Source of the DNA: Flavobacteriia bacterium
Lineage (GTDB): Bacteria; Bacteroidota; Bacteroidia; Flavobacteriales; Flavobacteriaceae
Direction of reading: 5' to 3'
Assembly: GCA_018500075.1 (NCBI GenBank)
Contig: JAHBAN010000130.1
Location: 1-31,817, forward strand
Length of the DNA stretch: 31,817 nt
The position numbers were made by a program, and so were the translations under genes. The notes beneath the pieces are model-generated. The model was given only the letters and a program-made list of their open reading frames with translations. It was not told where the DNA came from and ran no database searches. The number at the start of each line of letters is the position of its first letter. Positions within the stretch are counted from its first letter, which is position 1. Below, piece after piece: positions 14,445 to 23,145 of this stretch.

Positions 14445-15829
14445 ATTATATCTCGACCCGCGGCCAAGCGCCTGAACTTTCCTTTGAAGACGCCATGCTC
14501 ACCGGCCTTGCCCGCGATGGCGGGCTTTATCTGCCCGATACGATCCCGACGCTCTCCCCAGACGAGATCGCCGCCTTGGCTGGCCTGTCCTATGAAGAGA
14601 CCGCTTTTGCCATCATGCGCCCCTTTATCGGCGAGACATTTTCTGACGCGCAGTTCAAAGAGCTGATCGCCAAAGCCTATGCCGGCTTCGGTCACGCCGC
14701 CCGCGCGCCGCTGGTGCAGCTCGGCGCAGGGCACTTTTTGCTCGAGCTGTTCCACGGCCCGACACTGGCCTTCAAAGACTTCGCCATGCAGATCATCGGC
14801 CAGATGTTTCAGGCCGCGCTCAGCCGCTCGGGCAAGCGGATCACCATTGTCGGGGCCACCTCGGGCGACACAGGCTCCGCCGCGATCGAGGCCTTTCGCG
14901 GGCTGTCCAATGTCGATGTGTTTATTCTTTACCCCCATGGCCGCGTCTCTGAGGTTCAGCGCCGCCAGATGACAACCCCGAGCGAAAGCAATGTCCACGC
15001 CCTCGCTGTGACAGGTGACTTTGATGACTGTCAGGCGCGCGTGAAAGATATGTTCAACGACTTTGCCTTCCGCGACGGCGTGTCACTTGCAGGGGTCAAT
15101 TCGATCAACTGGGGCCGCGTGCTCGCGCAGGTGGTTTATTACTTCTCCTCCGCCGTGGCCCTTGGCGCGCCCCACCGCAAAGTCAGCTTCACCGTGCCCA
15201 CAGGCAACTTCGGTGACATTTTCGCAGGCTATATCGCCAAGCGCATGGGTCTGCCGATTGAGCGCCTCGTTGTGGCGACAAACCAGAACGATATCCTGCA
15301 CCGCTGCCTCTCCACGGCAGAGTATCGCCCCGATGGCGTCACCCCCTCGATCAGCCCCTCGATGGACATTCAGGTCAGCTCCAATTTCGAACGCGCCCTG
15401 TTTGAGGCCTATGGCCGCGACGCCGCTCCCGTCGCGCAGCTCATGGCCGAGCTGAAGCAGTCGGGCTTCTCCGTCAGCCAGGGCGCGCTGCAAGCCCTGC
15501 GCGAAAGCTATGACAGCGGCAATTGCTCGGAGGCCGAAACCAGCGAGACAATCAAGCGCACTCTGGCCGAAACGGGCGAGCTGCTGTGCCCGCATTCCGC
15601 CATCGGCGTCAAAGTGGCCGAAGAACACCTCGCGCCCGACACGCCGATGATCACACTGGCCACCGCGCATCCTGCCAAATTCCCCGATGCGGTCGAAGCG
15701 GCCACAGGCATCCGCCCGCCGCTGCCGCCCCGCATGGCCGATCTTTTTGAGCGCGAAGAGCGCGTCACCCGCGTCGAGAATGATCTCGTCGCCCTGCAAA
15801 CCCTTATCAAAGAACGGATCGCGCATTGA
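14441..15829 (+). CDS. thrC: Threonine synthase
   Basis: PLP enzyme converting O-phosphohomoserine to threonine in the cytoplasm. The 462 residues match the bacterial long form. The N-terminal MNYISTRGQAPELSFEDAML is typical of this group. The PLP lysine is Lys112 in GPTLAFKDFAMQ, and the phosphate-binding region is seen in GATSGDTGSAA. VPTGNFGDIFAGYIAKRMG is the second conserved block. The ATG at 14441 overlaps the Surf1 stop by 4 bp, so translation is coupled. The pairing of an amino-acid gene with oxidase assembly genes is a matter of gene order rather than shared function. The next gene begins inside its stop codon. Confidence 0.96.
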   Translation: MNYISTRGQAPELSFEDAMLTGLARDGGLYLPDTIPTLSPDEIAALAGLSYEETAFAIMRPFIGETFSDAQFKELIAKAYAGFGHAARAPLVQLGAGHFLLELFHGPTLAFKDFAMQIIGQMFQAALSRSGKRITIVGATSGDTGSAAIEAFRGLSNVDVFILYPHGRVSEVQRRQMTTPSESNVHALAVTGDFDDCQARVKDMFNDFAFRDGVSLAGVNSINWGRVLAQVVYYFSSAVALGAPHRKVSFTVPTGNFGDIFAGYIAKRMGLPIERLVVATNQNDILHRCLSTAEYRPDGVTPSISPSMDIQVSSNFERALFEAYGRDAAPVAQLMAELKQSGFSVSQGALQALRESYDSGNCSEAETSETIKRTLAETGELLCPHSAIGVKVAEEHLAPDTPMITLATAHPAKFPDAVEAATGIRPPLPPRMADLFEREERVTRVENDLVALQTLIKERIAH

Positions 15830-17088
15830 GCATCCAGACGCACACTCTCCCCAACGGCTTTCGCATCGTCACCGAGCATATGCCCGGCCTTCAGTCTGCC
15901 TCTGTCGGCATCTGGATCACCGCAGGCGCCCGCAACGAGACGCTCAAACAAAACGGCATCGCACATTTTCTGGAGCACATGGCCTTCAAAGGCACCAAGA
16001 CGCGCTCGGCCCTCGACATTGCCGAGGCGATTGAAAATGTTGGCGGCTATATCAACGCCTACACCAGCCGCGAAACCACAGCCTATTACGCACGCGTTCT
16101 GGCGGGCGATGTGCCGCTCGCCGTTGACGTGATCGGCGATATTCTGGTGAACCCGGTGTTTGACCCCCGCGAAATCGAGATCGAACGTGGCGTGATCCTG
16201 CAAGAAATCGGACAGGCCCTTGATACGCCTGACGATGTGATCTTTGACTGGCTTCAGGAAGAAGCCTACCCCGATCAGGCTCTTGGCCGCACCATCCTTG
16301 GCCCAAGCGAGCGCATCAAGGCTTTCTCGCGTGACAATCTCAAAGACTTTGTCGCCCAGTATTATGGCCCCGAAAATATGATACTCTCGGCCGCTGGCGG
16401 CGTCGATCATGACGCGCTCGTCAAACAGGCCGAGGCGCTGTTTTCTGCTATGCCGCGTGGCAATGCCCCCAAAGAGACGCCGGCGCATTTTACAGGCGGC
16501 GAGCGCCGTGTTGTCAAAGACCTTGAGCAAGCCCACCTCGCCTTGGGCTTTGAAGGCCCGACCTATCGTGATGACGCGATCTTTACCGCACAGATTTATG
16601 CCTCCGCCCTTGGCGGCGGTATGTCCTCGCGGCTGTTTCAGGAGATTCGCGAAAAACGGGGGCTGTGCTATACGATTTTCGCCTCCGCCGGCGCTCATGC
16701 CGATACCGGGATGATGACAATCTACGCTGGCACCTCGGGCGAGCAAGTTGGCGAGCTGGCCGAAATCACTCTGGCCGAAATGGCCCGCGCGGCTGACGAT
16801 ATGTCAGATGTCGAGGTCGACCGCGCCCGCGCGCAAATGAAGGCGGGAATGCTGATGGGCCTTGAAAGCCCCTCCAGCCGCGCCGAGCGCCTGGCCCGCA
16901 TGACACAGATCTGGGGCCGCGTGCCCGATCTTGACGAAGTGGTCGAAAAAATTGATGCGGTCAGCCGCCAGAGCGTGCGCGACTTCGGCGCCGAGATGGC
17001 AACATCGGCCAAAACCGCTGTTGCGCTTTATGGTCCCGTCGAGGGCGCGCCCGAGCTTGGCACCCTCTTGCAAAAGCGGGCCGCCTAA
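15826..17088 (+). CDS. M16-family zinc peptidase
   Basis: A 420-residue single-unit M16B (pitrilysin/processing-peptidase-like) metalloprotease. The inverted zinc motif HFLEH is at residues 47-51 (His47, Glu50, His51), and the third zinc ligand is Glu127 in RGVILQEIGQ, exactly 76 residues later as the family requires. The C-terminal half carries the second M16 domain with LGGGMSSRLFQEIREKRGLCY. No signal peptide is seen, so it probably acts in the cytoplasm; substrates are unknown. Translation should start at TTG 15826, which overlaps the thrC stop by 4 bp (TTGA) and gives the conserved TLPNGFRIV N-terminus; no ATG fits. Its stop overlaps the GNAT start by 1 bp. Confidence 0.94.
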   Translation: MSIQTHTLPNGFRIVTEHMPGLQSASVGIWITAGARNETLKQNGIAHFLEHMAFKGTKTRSALDIAEAIENVGGYINAYTSRETTAYYARVLAGDVPLAVDVIGDILVNPVFDPREIEIERGVILQEIGQALDTPDDVIFDWLQEEAYPDQALGRTILGPSERIKAFSRDNLKDFVAQYYGPENMILSAAGGVDHDALVKQAEALFSAMPRGNAPKETPAHFTGGERRVVKDLEQAHLALGFEGPTYRDDAIFTAQIYASALGGGMSSRLFQEIREKRGLCYTIFASAGAHADTGMMTIYAGTSGEQVGELAEITLAEMARAADDMSDVEVDRARAQMKAGMLMGLESPSSRAERLARMTQIWGRVPDLDEVVEKIDAVSRQSVRDFGAEMATSAKTAVALYGPVEGAPELGTLLQKRAA

Positions 17089-17675
17089 TGCTCATGCGGG
17101 CGCGCAAAAAGCTGAGGCTCCAAACCGAGCGCCTCACACTGCGCGCCCCCGTTCATTCCGATTTTCACAGCTGGTCCACACTGCGCCACGAGTCCGAGGC
17201 CTATCTGACCCCTTGGGAGCCAAGCTGGAACATCGACCACCTGTCGCGCCGCGCCTTTACCAACCGTGTCTATTGGGCACAGCGCTCCATGTCAGGCGAT
17301 ACCGCGCTCCCGCTCTTCATTTTCCGCCGCGCCGATCAACAGCTCATAGGCGCAATCACCATCGACAATATCCGCCGCGGCCCGGCCCAAGCCGCCACCG
17401 TCGGGTATTGGACAGGCCAGAGCTTTGCGCGTCAGGGCTTCATGCATGAAGCTCTCACAGCCGTCGTGCACCACGGCTTCCACGTGATGGATCTGAGCCG
17501 GATAGAGGCCGCCTGCCTGCCGGAAAACACCCCGTCGCGCGGCCTGCTTGAGCGCTCCGGCTTCAAATACGAAGGCGTCGCGCAAAGCTATCTCCAAATC
17601 AACGGGCGCTGGCGCACCCATGTCTTATATGCCGCCCTCAGGATGGACCGTCGCGGCAAAACAGATATAGGCTAG
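17088..17675 (+). CDS. GNAT N-acetyltransferase (RimJ/RimL-like)
   Basis: A 195-residue acetyl-CoA-dependent N-acetyltransferase of the RimJ/RimL branch, members of which acetylate ribosomal protein N-termini or other amines. The opening LRLQTERLTLRAPVHSDF is the family's first strand and turn. The acetyl-CoA region is seen in YWTGQSFARQGFMHEALTAV, which departs from the textbook Q/RxxGxG/A (Gln-Gly-Phe-Met here) but is in the right place. IEAACLPENTPSRGLLERSG is the conserved C-terminal block. It starts in the stop codon of the M16 gene (TAATG), the last link in a coupled chain from surf1. The substrate cannot be told from sequence. A possible alternative start is the ATG at residue 3. Confidence 0.9.
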   Translation: MLMRARKKLRLQTERLTLRAPVHSDFHSWSTLRHESEAYLTPWEPSWNIDHLSRRAFTNRVYWAQRSMSGDTALPLFIFRRADQQLIGAITIDNIRRGPAQAATVGYWTGQSFARQGFMHEALTAVVHHGFHVMDLSRIEAACLPENTPSRGLLERSGFKYEGVAQSYLQINGRWRTHVLYAALRMDRRGKTDIG

Positions 17676-17679
17676 GGCA

Positions 17680-19095
17680 ATGCTCACAGACCTCACACCA
17701 GACCTGCTCACACAGCTTGACGTGCGCCTCCCCTCAGGCACCCTGCGCGAGGCAGCGCCACGCTATCTTGAGGAGCCACGCGCCAAATGGCAGGGCGTCG
17801 CCGCCGCCGTGGCGGCCCCCAAAACAGCAGAAGAGGTCAGCACAATCCTGCGCTTTTGCACAGAGCACCGCATCGCACTGATCCCTTATGGCGGCGGCAC
17901 AGGCCTTGTCGGCGGACAAGTCACAAGTTCGGGCGCCCCCCTGCTTCTCTCGCTTGAACGCATGAACAGCATTCGCGAACTCCACCCCAGCGAAAACGTG
18001 ATCGTCGTTGAGGCCGGCTGCACGCTTCAGGCCGTGCAGGACGCAGCCGAGCAGGCCAACCGTCTGTTTCCGCTCTCTATCGGCTCCAAAGGCACAGCCC
18101 AGATCGGCGGCAACCTCGCGACAAATGCGGGCGGAATCAATGTTTTGCGCTATGGCAATGCCCGCGATCTGGCGCTTGGCCTCGAAGCCGTTCTGCCCGA
18201 TGGCAGCATCTGGAACGGCCTCACCCGTCTGCGCAAAGACAACACAGGCTATGACCTGCGCAATCTGCTGATCGGCTCCGAAGGCACCCTTGGTATCATC
18301 ACAGCCGCCGCGCTCAAGCTGTTTGCCCGCCCCGCCCAGACGGGCACGGCGCTCTTTGCCGTGACAAGCCCCGAGGCCGCGCTCACATTGCTCGCCCGGC
18401 TGCGCGACATCGCCGGCGAAAGCATCAGCGCCTTTGAGCTGTTGCACCGCCAAGGGCTTGAATTTGTCGCCGAAACACTGCCCGGGCAGCGCCTGCCTTG
18501 GCCCGATCCGCCCGAATGGATGGTGCTCACAGAGCTTGGCCTTGCCCGCGGGCCAACACCGCAAGCGCTGTTTGAAGAGCTGTTTGAAATTGCCTTGGAG
18601 GAGGGTCTCGCAGAGGACGGCATCATCGCCCAGAGCGAAGGCCAGTCCGCCGAGCTATGGGGCCTGCGCGAGGCGATTCCCATCGCCAACAAAAACATCG
18701 GCGGCATCTCAAGCCATGATATTTCCCTGCCGCTGAGCGCTATTCCCGCCTTCATCCCCCGCGCCACAGAGGCTCTGGCCGCCCATGGTGCCTATCGGAT
18801 CAACTGCTTTGGCCATCTGGGCGACGGCAACCTGCACTTCAATGTCTACCCCCCCAAAGGGGCCGAGCGGGCCGCCTACAAAGGGGCCGCAAGCGCTGTG
18901 CAAGACATTGTTCATGACATCACGGTCGAGATGGGCGGCTCGTTTTCGGCCGAGCACGGGCTTGGCCGCCTCAAAGCCGCCGATCTGGAGCGCTACGGCG
19001 CGCCCGCCAAACTGGCCGCAATGCACAGCATCAAAGCCGCGCTTGACCCGCTGGGGATTATGAATCCGGGCGCCGTTTTGCGCGGGAAAAGTTAA
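17680..19095 (+). CDS. FAD-linked 2-hydroxyacid dehydrogenase (GlcD / D-2-hydroxyglutarate dehydrogenase-like)
   Basis: A 471-residue flavoprotein that oxidises a D-2-hydroxy acid. Residues about 36-215 are an FAD-binding type 4 domain, with PYGGGTGLVGGQ (69-80) and IGGNLATNAGGINVLRYGN holding the flavin. The rest is the FAD-oxidase C domain, with HLGDGNLH (379-386) and EHGLG (425-429), which bind a metal and the substrate carboxylate. The closeness of the flavin loop to D-2-hydroxyglutarate dehydrogenases makes that substrate plausible, but D-lactate and glycolate enzymes share these motifs and no glcE/glcF partners are nearby. It begins 4 bp after the GNAT gene and may be the tail of the same transcript. 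A 64-bp gap precedes dprA. Confidence 0.9.
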   Translation: MLTDLTPDLLTQLDVRLPSGTLREAAPRYLEEPRAKWQGVAAAVAAPKTAEEVSTILRFCTEHRIALIPYGGGTGLVGGQVTSSGAPLLLSLERMNSIRELHPSENVIVVEAGCTLQAVQDAAEQANRLFPLSIGSKGTAQIGGNLATNAGGINVLRYGNARDLALGLEAVLPDGSIWNGLTRLRKDNTGYDLRNLLIGSEGTLGIITAAALKLFARPAQTGTALFAVTSPEAALTLLARLRDIAGESISAFELLHRQGLEFVAETLPGQRLPWPDPPEWMVLTELGLARGPTPQALFEELFEIALEEGLAEDGIIAQSEGQSAELWGLREAIPIANKNIGGISSHDISLPLSAIPAFIPRATEALAAHGAYRINCFGHLGDGNLHFNVYPPKGAERAAYKGAASAVQDIVHDITVEMGGSFSAEHGLGRLKAADLERYGAPAKLAAMHSIKAALDPLGIMNPGAVLRGKS

Positions 19096-19159
19096 AACGA
19101 TTCAGAAGCTGTTAACCATCCCAAGGTAATGATGATTCTTGTAAGAGAACGGAGTCACA

Positions 19160-20326
19160 ATGCCTGAAGGTTTACATCCTTCCACTCACCCCCCACTCCC
19201 ACCCACCACGGAAGATGATCGGGTGTTGTGGCTTCGTCTCTTACGCTCCCATCGTGTCGGAATCGCGACGTTTTTCCGCCTCTTGTCAGAGCACGGCAGC
19301 GCCGCCGCAGCCCTCTCTGCCCTTCCCGAGATTGCCCGCGCCGCCGGCGTGGAGCGCTATAAGGCCTGCGCCGAAGAGGCCGCCCGCGCCGAGCTGACCC
19401 GCGGTGCCGAGGCGGGCGCCAGTCTGCTGTGTTACGGCGCGCCGGAGTATCCTGAGGCGCTCTATGATCTTTCCGATCCGCCCCCCCTTCTCTGGGCGCG
19501 CGGGGACATTTCCCTTCTCAACAAACCCTCGATCGGCATGGTCGGGGCGCGCAATGCCTCCTCTCTGGGCGGGCGTACCGCACGGATGCTTGCCTCGGAG
19601 CTGTCCAAGACAGGCTATGTCATCGTTTCGGGCCTCGCGCGCGGCATTGATACCGCCGCCCATCTCGCCAGCCTTGAGGGCGGCACCATCGCGGTGCTCG
19701 CGGGCGGCGTTGATGTGATCTACCCCTCTGAAAACGCCCATCTCGCCCGTGATATTTCACAAAAGGGTCTGTTGATCAGCGAGCAGCCGATGGGCCTTGC
19801 GCCGCAAGCGCGCCATTTTCCGCGCCGCAACAGGCTGATTTCGGGCCTCTCGAGCGGTCTTGTGGTTGTCGAGGCCGCTGCCAAATCGGGCAGCCTGATC
19901 ACGGCCCGCAACGCGCTGGATCAGGGCCGCGAGGTGCTCGCCGTGCCGGGGCATCCCTTTGATGCCCGCGCCTCTGGCTGCAATATGCTGATCCGCGATG
20001 GGGCCACGCTTGTGCGCTCTGCCAGCGATGTTCTTGAAACCCTCGCGCCCCTTGTCCCCGCCGCGCAGACGGCCCAGCCCGCGCTGGCGCTCGATATTCC
20101 CCCGCCCCCGCCCGAGCGGCGCGGCCTCGCAGAAACCGCCGCGTTACACCAGCAAATCCTGTCGCGCCTCGGCCCCTCTCCCCTTCCCGAAGACCAGCTC
20201 ATTCGCGATCTGGCCGCGCCGGCCTCTCTCGTCGGACCGGCCCTTGTCGAGCTTGAGCTCGACGGTAAAATCAACCGCGCCGCAGGCGGTCTGCTGACAA
20301 AAGAGCTGGAAAACCTGCCCCAGTAA
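19160..20326 (+). CDS. dprA: DNA-processing protein DprA
   Basis: Binds incoming single-stranded DNA and loads RecA during transformation. The 388 residues have three parts: a short N-terminal helical SAM-like region (about 20-75), the Rossmann-like DprA core (about 90-300) with SIGMVGARNASSLGGR, IVSGLARGIDTAAH and HFPRRNRLISGLSSGLVVVE, and a C-terminal winged-helix region (about 320-380), the DML1-like part of many alphaproteobacterial DprA proteins. A PPPPP linker lies before the winged helix. ACGGAG lies 5 nt before the ATG. DprA is widespread and does not by itself show competence; in this group it commonly sits next to topA, as here. Confidence 0.95.
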   Translation: MPEGLHPSTHPPLPPTTEDDRVLWLRLLRSHRVGIATFFRLLSEHGSAAAALSALPEIARAAGVERYKACAEEAARAELTRGAEAGASLLCYGAPEYPEALYDLSDPPPLLWARGDISLLNKPSIGMVGARNASSLGGRTARMLASELSKTGYVIVSGLARGIDTAAHLASLEGGTIAVLAGGVDVIYPSENAHLARDISQKGLLISEQPMGLAPQARHFPRRNRLISGLSSGLVVVEAAAKSGSLITARNALDQGREVLAVPGHPFDARASGCNMLIRDGATLVRSASDVLETLAPLVPAAQTAQPALALDIPPPPPERRGLAETAALHQQILSRLGPSPLPEDQLIRDLAAPASLVGPALVELELDGKINRAAGGLLTKELENLPQ

Positions 20327-20369
20327 GCGGCGATAAACGCGCTTTTCCGGTTGAACCAAAATCACCGCA

Positions 20370-20398
20370 TTGACATTCCCTATGCGCTGGCCACATTT
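20370..20398 (+). promoter_or_regulatory. Candidate topA promoter
   Basis: A perfect -35 hexamer TTGACA (20370-20375) is followed at 16-18 bp by weak -10 candidates (CACATT, ACATTT or CATTTT around 20392-20399), about 40 bp before the topA ATG. It lies in the gap after dprA, so topA probably has its own start in addition to read-through. Confidence 0.4.
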
Positions 20399-20436
20399 TG
20401 CGCGGCCACCGAGTGCGCGAATTTGAGAGGAAGTTT

Positions 20437-23034
20437 ATGCCCGTAGTTGTTGTCGAATCCCCGGCCAAGGCCAAAACGATCAATAAATATTTGGGGTCCG
20501 ATTACACCGTTCTGGCCTCCTATGGCCATGTGCGTGATCTGCCGCCCAAAGACGGATCGGTCGACACCGAGAATGATTTTGACATGACATGGGAAGTCGG
20601 CGTCGACAGCCGCAAACACGTCAAAGCCATTGCCGATGCGCTCAAAACCGACCCGAACCTTATTCTCGCAACCGACCCCGACCGCGAGGGAGAGGCGATC
20701 AGCTGGCATCTGGAAGAGGCCCTTCGCAAGCGCAAGGCGATCAAAAAAGACACCCCCGTGAGCCGCGTGGTCTTCAACGCGATCACCAAGGCCGCTGTCA
20801 CCGAAGCCATGCAAAACCCCCGCGAAATCGACGCGCCGCTGGTAGAGGCCTATCTCGCCCGCCGCGCGCTGGATTATCTCGTCGGCTTCAATCTCTCCCC
20901 CGTGCTCTGGCGCAAGCTGCCCGGCGCGCGCTCTGCCGGCCGCGTGCAGTCGGTCTGCCTGCGCCTCATTGTCGAGCGCGAAATGGAAATCGAGGCGTTC
21001 AACCCGCAAGAATACTGGACTGTCAAAGCCCTGCTCAGCACAGCCCGCGGCCAAGACTACGAGGCCCGCCTCACTGTGCTGGCTGGCAAGAAACTCGAGA
21101 AATTTGACATCTCAAACGCCACCCAAGCCGAGCTTGCGGTGCAGGCCATTCAGAGCCGCGAGCTGTCGATCACATCGGTCGAAGCCAAACCCGCCGCGCG
21201 CAACCCCTCCGCGCCGTTTATGACCTCCACGCTCCAGCAGGAGGCCTCCCGCAAGTTCGGCATGGGTGCGCGCGCCTGTATGAGCACCGCCCAGCGCCTC
21301 TATGAAGCAGGTCACATCACCTATATGCGAACCGACGGGATCGACATGGCCCCCGAAGCGGTGAGCGAGGCCCGCGCCGCCATCGCCGCGCGTTTTGGCG
21401 AAAAATATGTGCCCAAAGAGCCGCGCATCTACAAGAACAAAGCCAAGAACGCCCAAGAAGCGCACGAATGTATCCGCCCCACCAATCTCGAGGCCGACGC
21501 CGCAGCACTCAAGCTGCGCGATGCCGACCAGGCCAAGCTCTATGACCTGATCTGGAAGCGCACGCTCGCCTGCCAGATGGAAAGCGCCCGCATGGAGCGC
21601 ACCACGGTCGAAATCGGCTCACAAGATGAGCAGGTTGGCCTGCGCGCCACCGGTCAGGTTGTTTTGTTTGACGGATTCATGGCTGTTTATGAAGAGGGCC
21701 GCGACGATGCTGTTGTGGATGACGATGACAAGCGCCTGCCCCAGATCAGTCAAGGCGAAGCCGCGCCCAAAAAATCGGTCACGCCCGAGCAGCATCATAC
21801 CCAGCCGCCGCCCCGCTACACCGAGGCGACGCTGGTCAAGCGCATGGAAGAGCTGGGCATTGGCCGCCCCTCGACCTACGCCAGCGTGATCACCACGATT
21901 CAGGATCGCGAATATGTGCGCAAAGAACAAAACCGCCTCTTCCCGGAAGACAAGGGCCGTATTGTAACGATCTTTCTGCTGAATTTCTTTCGCAAATATG
22001 TCGGCTATGAGTTCACATCTTCGCTGGAAGACGAGCTTGACGATGTCTCCGCCGGCAACCGCGATTATAAGAAAGTGCTCGAGCGCTTCTGGCGCGACTT
22101 TTCCGCCGCGATTGCCGAAACAAGCGAGCTGCGCATCTCCGAAGTGCTCGATGTGCTCGATGAGGCGCTCGCACCGCAGCTCTATCCGCCGCGCGAAGAC
22201 GGATCCGATCCGCGCCTCTGCCCCAAATGTGGCAGTGGCCAGTTGCACCTCAAATCCTCGCGCACCGGCGGCTTTGTCGGCTGTGGCAACTACCCCGAAT
22301 GCACCTACACCCGCCCCATCGCAGGCGAGGGCGCCGATGGCGACGAGCGCGTGCTCGGCGAGGATGCAGGCGATGAGATCTGGCTCAAGTCGGGCCGCTT
22401 TGGCCCCTATGTGCAGCGCGGCGAGCCAACGCCCGAGAACAAGAAACCGCCCCGCGCCTCTCTGCCCAAGGGCTGGCAAAAAGACGAGATGGACCTTGCA
22501 AAGGCGCTCACCCTTCTCAGCCTGCCCCGCCAGATCGGCGAACACCCCGAAGGCGGCATGATCAGCTCGAACTTTGGCCGCTTTGGCCCCTATGTGATGC
22601 ACCAGCTCCCCGACGATGCTAAGCCGACCTATGCCAACCTCAAAGACCCCAATGATGTCTTTGAGCTGGGCATGAACCGCGCGGTCGAGCTTCTGGCCGA
22701 AAAGCGCGCCAATCCGGGGCGAGGCCGCTCGGCGGCGGCCAAGCCGCTCAAGGAACTGGGCGAGCACCCCGAGAGCGGCGGCGCTGTCAATGTCATGGAA
22801 GGCCGCTATGGCCCCTACGTGAAGTGGGAAAAGGTCAATGCAACCATTCCCAAAGACGTCGAGGCCTCTGATGTGACCATGGAGCAGGCTGTCGAATGGA
22901 TCGCCGAAAAGGCGGCCAAGGGCGGCAAAAAGAAAGCCGCGCCCAAGAAAAAAGCCGCCGCAAAGAAGCCCGCAGCGAAAAAGCCGGCGGCGAAAAAAGC
23001 GGCGCCCAAAAAAGCGACGGCGAAAAAAGACTAA
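20437..23034 (+). CDS. topA: DNA topoisomerase I
   Basis: Type IA topoisomerase that relaxes negative supercoils. The 865 residues begin with the TOPRIM domain (VVVESPAKAKTI; Glu7; DPDREGE with Asp80, Asp82 and Glu84 as magnesium ligands). The active-site tyrosine is Tyr296 in HITYMRTDG. A zinc-ribbon follows at about 590-625 (CPKCG...CGNYPEC), then three repeats of a GRFGPYV or GRYGPYV-type C-terminal module. The last 45 or so residues are a Lys/Ala/Pro tail built of AAKKP-like repeats, expected to bind DNA non-specifically. The ATG at 20437 is chosen over an upstream in-frame start because GAGAGGAAG lies just before it and it starts the conserved N-terminus. Confidence 0.97.
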   Translation: MPVVVVESPAKAKTINKYLGSDYTVLASYGHVRDLPPKDGSVDTENDFDMTWEVGVDSRKHVKAIADALKTDPNLILATDPDREGEAISWHLEEALRKRKAIKKDTPVSRVVFNAITKAAVTEAMQNPREIDAPLVEAYLARRALDYLVGFNLSPVLWRKLPGARSAGRVQSVCLRLIVEREMEIEAFNPQEYWTVKALLSTARGQDYEARLTVLAGKKLEKFDISNATQAELAVQAIQSRELSITSVEAKPAARNPSAPFMTSTLQQEASRKFGMGARACMSTAQRLYEAGHITYMRTDGIDMAPEAVSEARAAIAARFGEKYVPKEPRIYKNKAKNAQEAHECIRPTNLEADAAALKLRDADQAKLYDLIWKRTLACQMESARMERTTVEIGSQDEQVGLRATGQVVLFDGFMAVYEEGRDDAVVDDDDKRLPQISQGEAAPKKSVTPEQHHTQPPPRYTEATLVKRMEELGIGRPSTYASVITTIQDREYVRKEQNRLFPEDKGRIVTIFLLNFFRKYVGYEFTSSLEDELDDVSAGNRDYKKVLERFWRDFSAAIAETSELRISEVLDVLDEALAPQLYPPREDGSDPRLCPKCGSGQLHLKSSRTGGFVGCGNYPECTYTRPIAGEGADGDERVLGEDAGDEIWLKSGRFGPYVQRGEPTPENKKPPRASLPKGWQKDEMDLAKALTLLSLPRQIGEHPEGGMISSNFGRFGPYVMHQLPDDAKPTYANLKDPNDVFELGMNRAVELLAEKRANPGRGRSAAAKPLKELGEHPESGGAVNVMEGRYGPYVKWEKVNATIPKDVEASDVTMEQAVEWIAEKAAKGGKKKAAPKKKAAAKKPAAKKPAAKKAAPKKATAKKD

Positions 23035-23038
23035 ACAG

Positions 23039-23084
23039 CATGGCAGGGCCGGCCCCGGGGCGCCTAAGTAGAAACCCTGCCATG
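23039..23084 (+). repeat. 10-bp inverted repeat after topA
   Basis: CATGGCAGGG (23039-23048) and CCCTGCCATG (23075-23084) are perfect inverted repeats around a 26-base GC-rich loop, beginning 5 bp after the topA stop. No T-run follows, so it may stabilise the mRNA end or terminate weakly. Its right arm touches the candidate scoA promoter. Confidence 0.6.
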
Positions 23085-23085
23085 A

Positions 23086-23115
23086 TTGACACTTCTGCGC
23101 GCGCGCGCCAAAACT
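23086..23115 (+). promoter_or_regulatory. Candidate scoA promoter
   Basis: TTGACA (23086-23091) is a perfect -35; 17-18 bp later come A-rich hexamers CAAAAC/AAAACT (23109-23115) that could serve as a poor -10, about 31 bp before the ATG. The spacer is an alternating GC stretch. This suggests that scoAB is transcribed apart from topA. Confidence 0.35.
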
Positions 23116-23145
23116 CGGCCAACCATATTCCTCAGGAGTTATCCC

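Noticed and set aside
15508..16746. 412-residue open frame antisense to thrC and the M16 peptidase
   Set aside because: Shadow of two verified genes joined by a coupled overlap; no domain seen.
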